NCBI GenBank assembly: GCA_002412555.1
Contig: DHVH01000286.1
Coordinates: 1 to 14,686, forward strand
Length of the DNA: 14,686 nt
DNA from: Marinilabiliaceae bacterium UBA5213
GTDB lineage: Bacteria > Bacteroidota > Bacteroidia > Bacteroidales > Marinilabiliaceae
Direction of reading: 5' to 3'
The position numbers and the translations under genes are program-made. Below, piece after piece: positions 13,978 through 14,686 of this stretch. Positions within the stretch are counted from its first letter, which is position 1. Each line of letters starts with the position of its first letter. Below the pieces are notes generated by a model. That model was not told the DNA's origin. It was given only the letters and a program-made list of their open reading frames with translations, and made no database searches.

Positions 13978-14686
13978 ATGGATAATTTGTCTGCGCTTCC
14001 CATATTCCACCAAAAGAAGGATAAAGTCTGGCACATAGCATACTGGCTGCTTGCTACCGCTCTTATGTTTCTGGTATTCAGCAATCGAAATTACGATTTC
14101 CAAATAAGGCTTGTTCTGGTAAGCATACTTACACTGGCCAGTTATTTTACTGCCAAAGCTGTCAATCAATACCTCATACCCCATTTACTATTCAAAGGCA
14201 AAATGCTCACTTTTATCTATCTGCTTTTTTACCTTTTCATTATCACCTTTTGGCTCAACCTTTTTCTTATTCTAATCATACAGCTCTACAGCATTAAGCA
14301 GCTCCCTGTTGAAACTGAAATTCCGAAACTTTCTGATGTACTGATACTCATCACAGGCAATTATCTGATAGTGATACTTGCGGCTGTCATTTTCTTTGTC
14401 AAAGCATCCTTCAAGCAAACGCTTGAGTCCAATGAACTGGCCCTGCAAAAACAAATACTATCAACCAATCTCAAAGACGCTCAAGCAAGGCTACTTCAGG
14501 GACAAATCCACCCTCATTTCATTTTCAACATGCTCAACAACCTCTACGGATTAGTCAAAAAAGATCAGGATAAGTCACGTGAGGTCATCATCAGAATGTC
14601 TGATTTGTTAGAGTATATGCTGTACAAATGTAACAATGAAATGGTTCTTTTGCGGGATGAAATCGCTTTCATAAGTAACTATATTG
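13978..14686 (+). CDS. LytS-type sensor histidine kinase, N-terminal part (runs off right edge)
   Basis: The ATG at 13978 opens a frame that continues through the window end without a stop (236 codons visible). Four membrane segments are seen at about residues 18-34, 43-66, 76-102 and 119-142, then a probable coiled-coil linker (145-175). The His_kinase (PF06580, LytS/YehU-type) phosphoacceptor region follows: LLQGQIHPHFIFNMLNNLYG, with His180 as the likely phosphorylated residue, then IIRMSDLLEYMLYK and LLRDEIAFISNYI. The ATPase domain would lie beyond the edge. Kinases of this type normally signal to a LytTR response regulator, often the next gene, which cannot be seen here. The four-helix sensor has no recognisable extracellular domain, so the stimulus is probably sensed at the membrane. 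It is divergent from the ExbB-like gene. Confidence 0.9.
   Translation, partial: MDNLSALPIFHQKKDKVWHIAYWLLATALMFLVFSNRNYDFQIRLVLVSILTLASYFTAKAVNQYLIPHLLFKGKMLTFIYLLFYLFIITFWLNLFLILIIQLYSIKQLPVETEIPKLSDVLILITGNYLIVILAAVIFFVKASFKQTLESNELALQKQILSTNLKDAQARLLQGQIHPHFIFNMLNNLYGLVKKDQDKSREVIIRMSDLLEYMLYKCNNEMVLLRDEIAFISNYI

Noticed and set aside
1..14686. CRISPR array, tRNA, rRNA, insertion sequence, prophage, toxin-antitoxin or defence genes
   Set aside because: No repeat-spacer pattern, no tRNA-like cloverleaf noticed, no transposase or phage motifs; the coding content is core metabolism and envelope.

Overview
The window looks like chromosomal DNA of a Bacteroidota bacterium, probably class Bacteroidia; a Marinilabiliales-like lineage is my guess from memory of similar proteins. 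The evidence is the linkage nadK - porG-like - uppS - bamA - ompH, which is typical of this phylum, a PorG/DUF6089 protein, matches to the phylum's -7 promoter box (TAnnTTTG), and the near absence of Shine-Dalgarno sequences. No RNA genes, CRISPR arrays, insertion sequences or phage genes are visible.

Region 1 (1-7486, all minus strand, transcribed right to left) is an envelope and cofactor cluster: a CBS/ACT regulatory protein, a one-POTRA Omp85-family outer-membrane protein, NAD kinase (nadK), a PorG-like outer-membrane protein, undecaprenyl diphosphate synthase (uppS), the outer-membrane assembly protein BamA, and the start of an OmpH/Skp-like periplasmic chaperone cut by the window edge. 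The ompH reading frame stops resembling its family within the last ~55 bases of the window, which may be a contig-end artefact.

Region 2 (7487-9151) starts at a 137-bp divergent intergenic region with a -7 promoter match. It carries pdxJ (vitamin B6 synthesis) and, one base later, an alpha/beta hydrolase.

Region 3 (9152-13349, plus strand) has its own good -7 promoter match and carries purU, hisH, hisA, hisF, hisIE and an AHSA1-type SRPBCC protein. HisH/HisF release AICAR, a purine precursor whose next step uses 10-formyl-tetrahydrofolate. PurU hydrolyses that cofactor, so the grouping makes metabolic sense. The early histidine genes (hisG, hisD, hisC, hisB) are not here.

Region 4 (13350-14686) has a convergent hairpin that probably ends transcription from both sides, a minus-strand 122-residue MotA/TolQ/ExbB-like membrane protein, a 212-bp divergent intergenic region with a perfect 11-bp inverted repeat placed around two candidate promoters, and the 5' part of a LytS-type sensor histidine kinase running off the right edge.

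Most genes are ordinary core genes. The items most worth a second look are the Omp85 protein that has Asn where the family has its signature Arg (L6 RGF/Y motif), the inverted-repeat arrangement between the ExbB-like gene and the kinase, the purU-his linkage with a split his pathway, and the suspect left end. I see no convincing undescribed multi-gene system.
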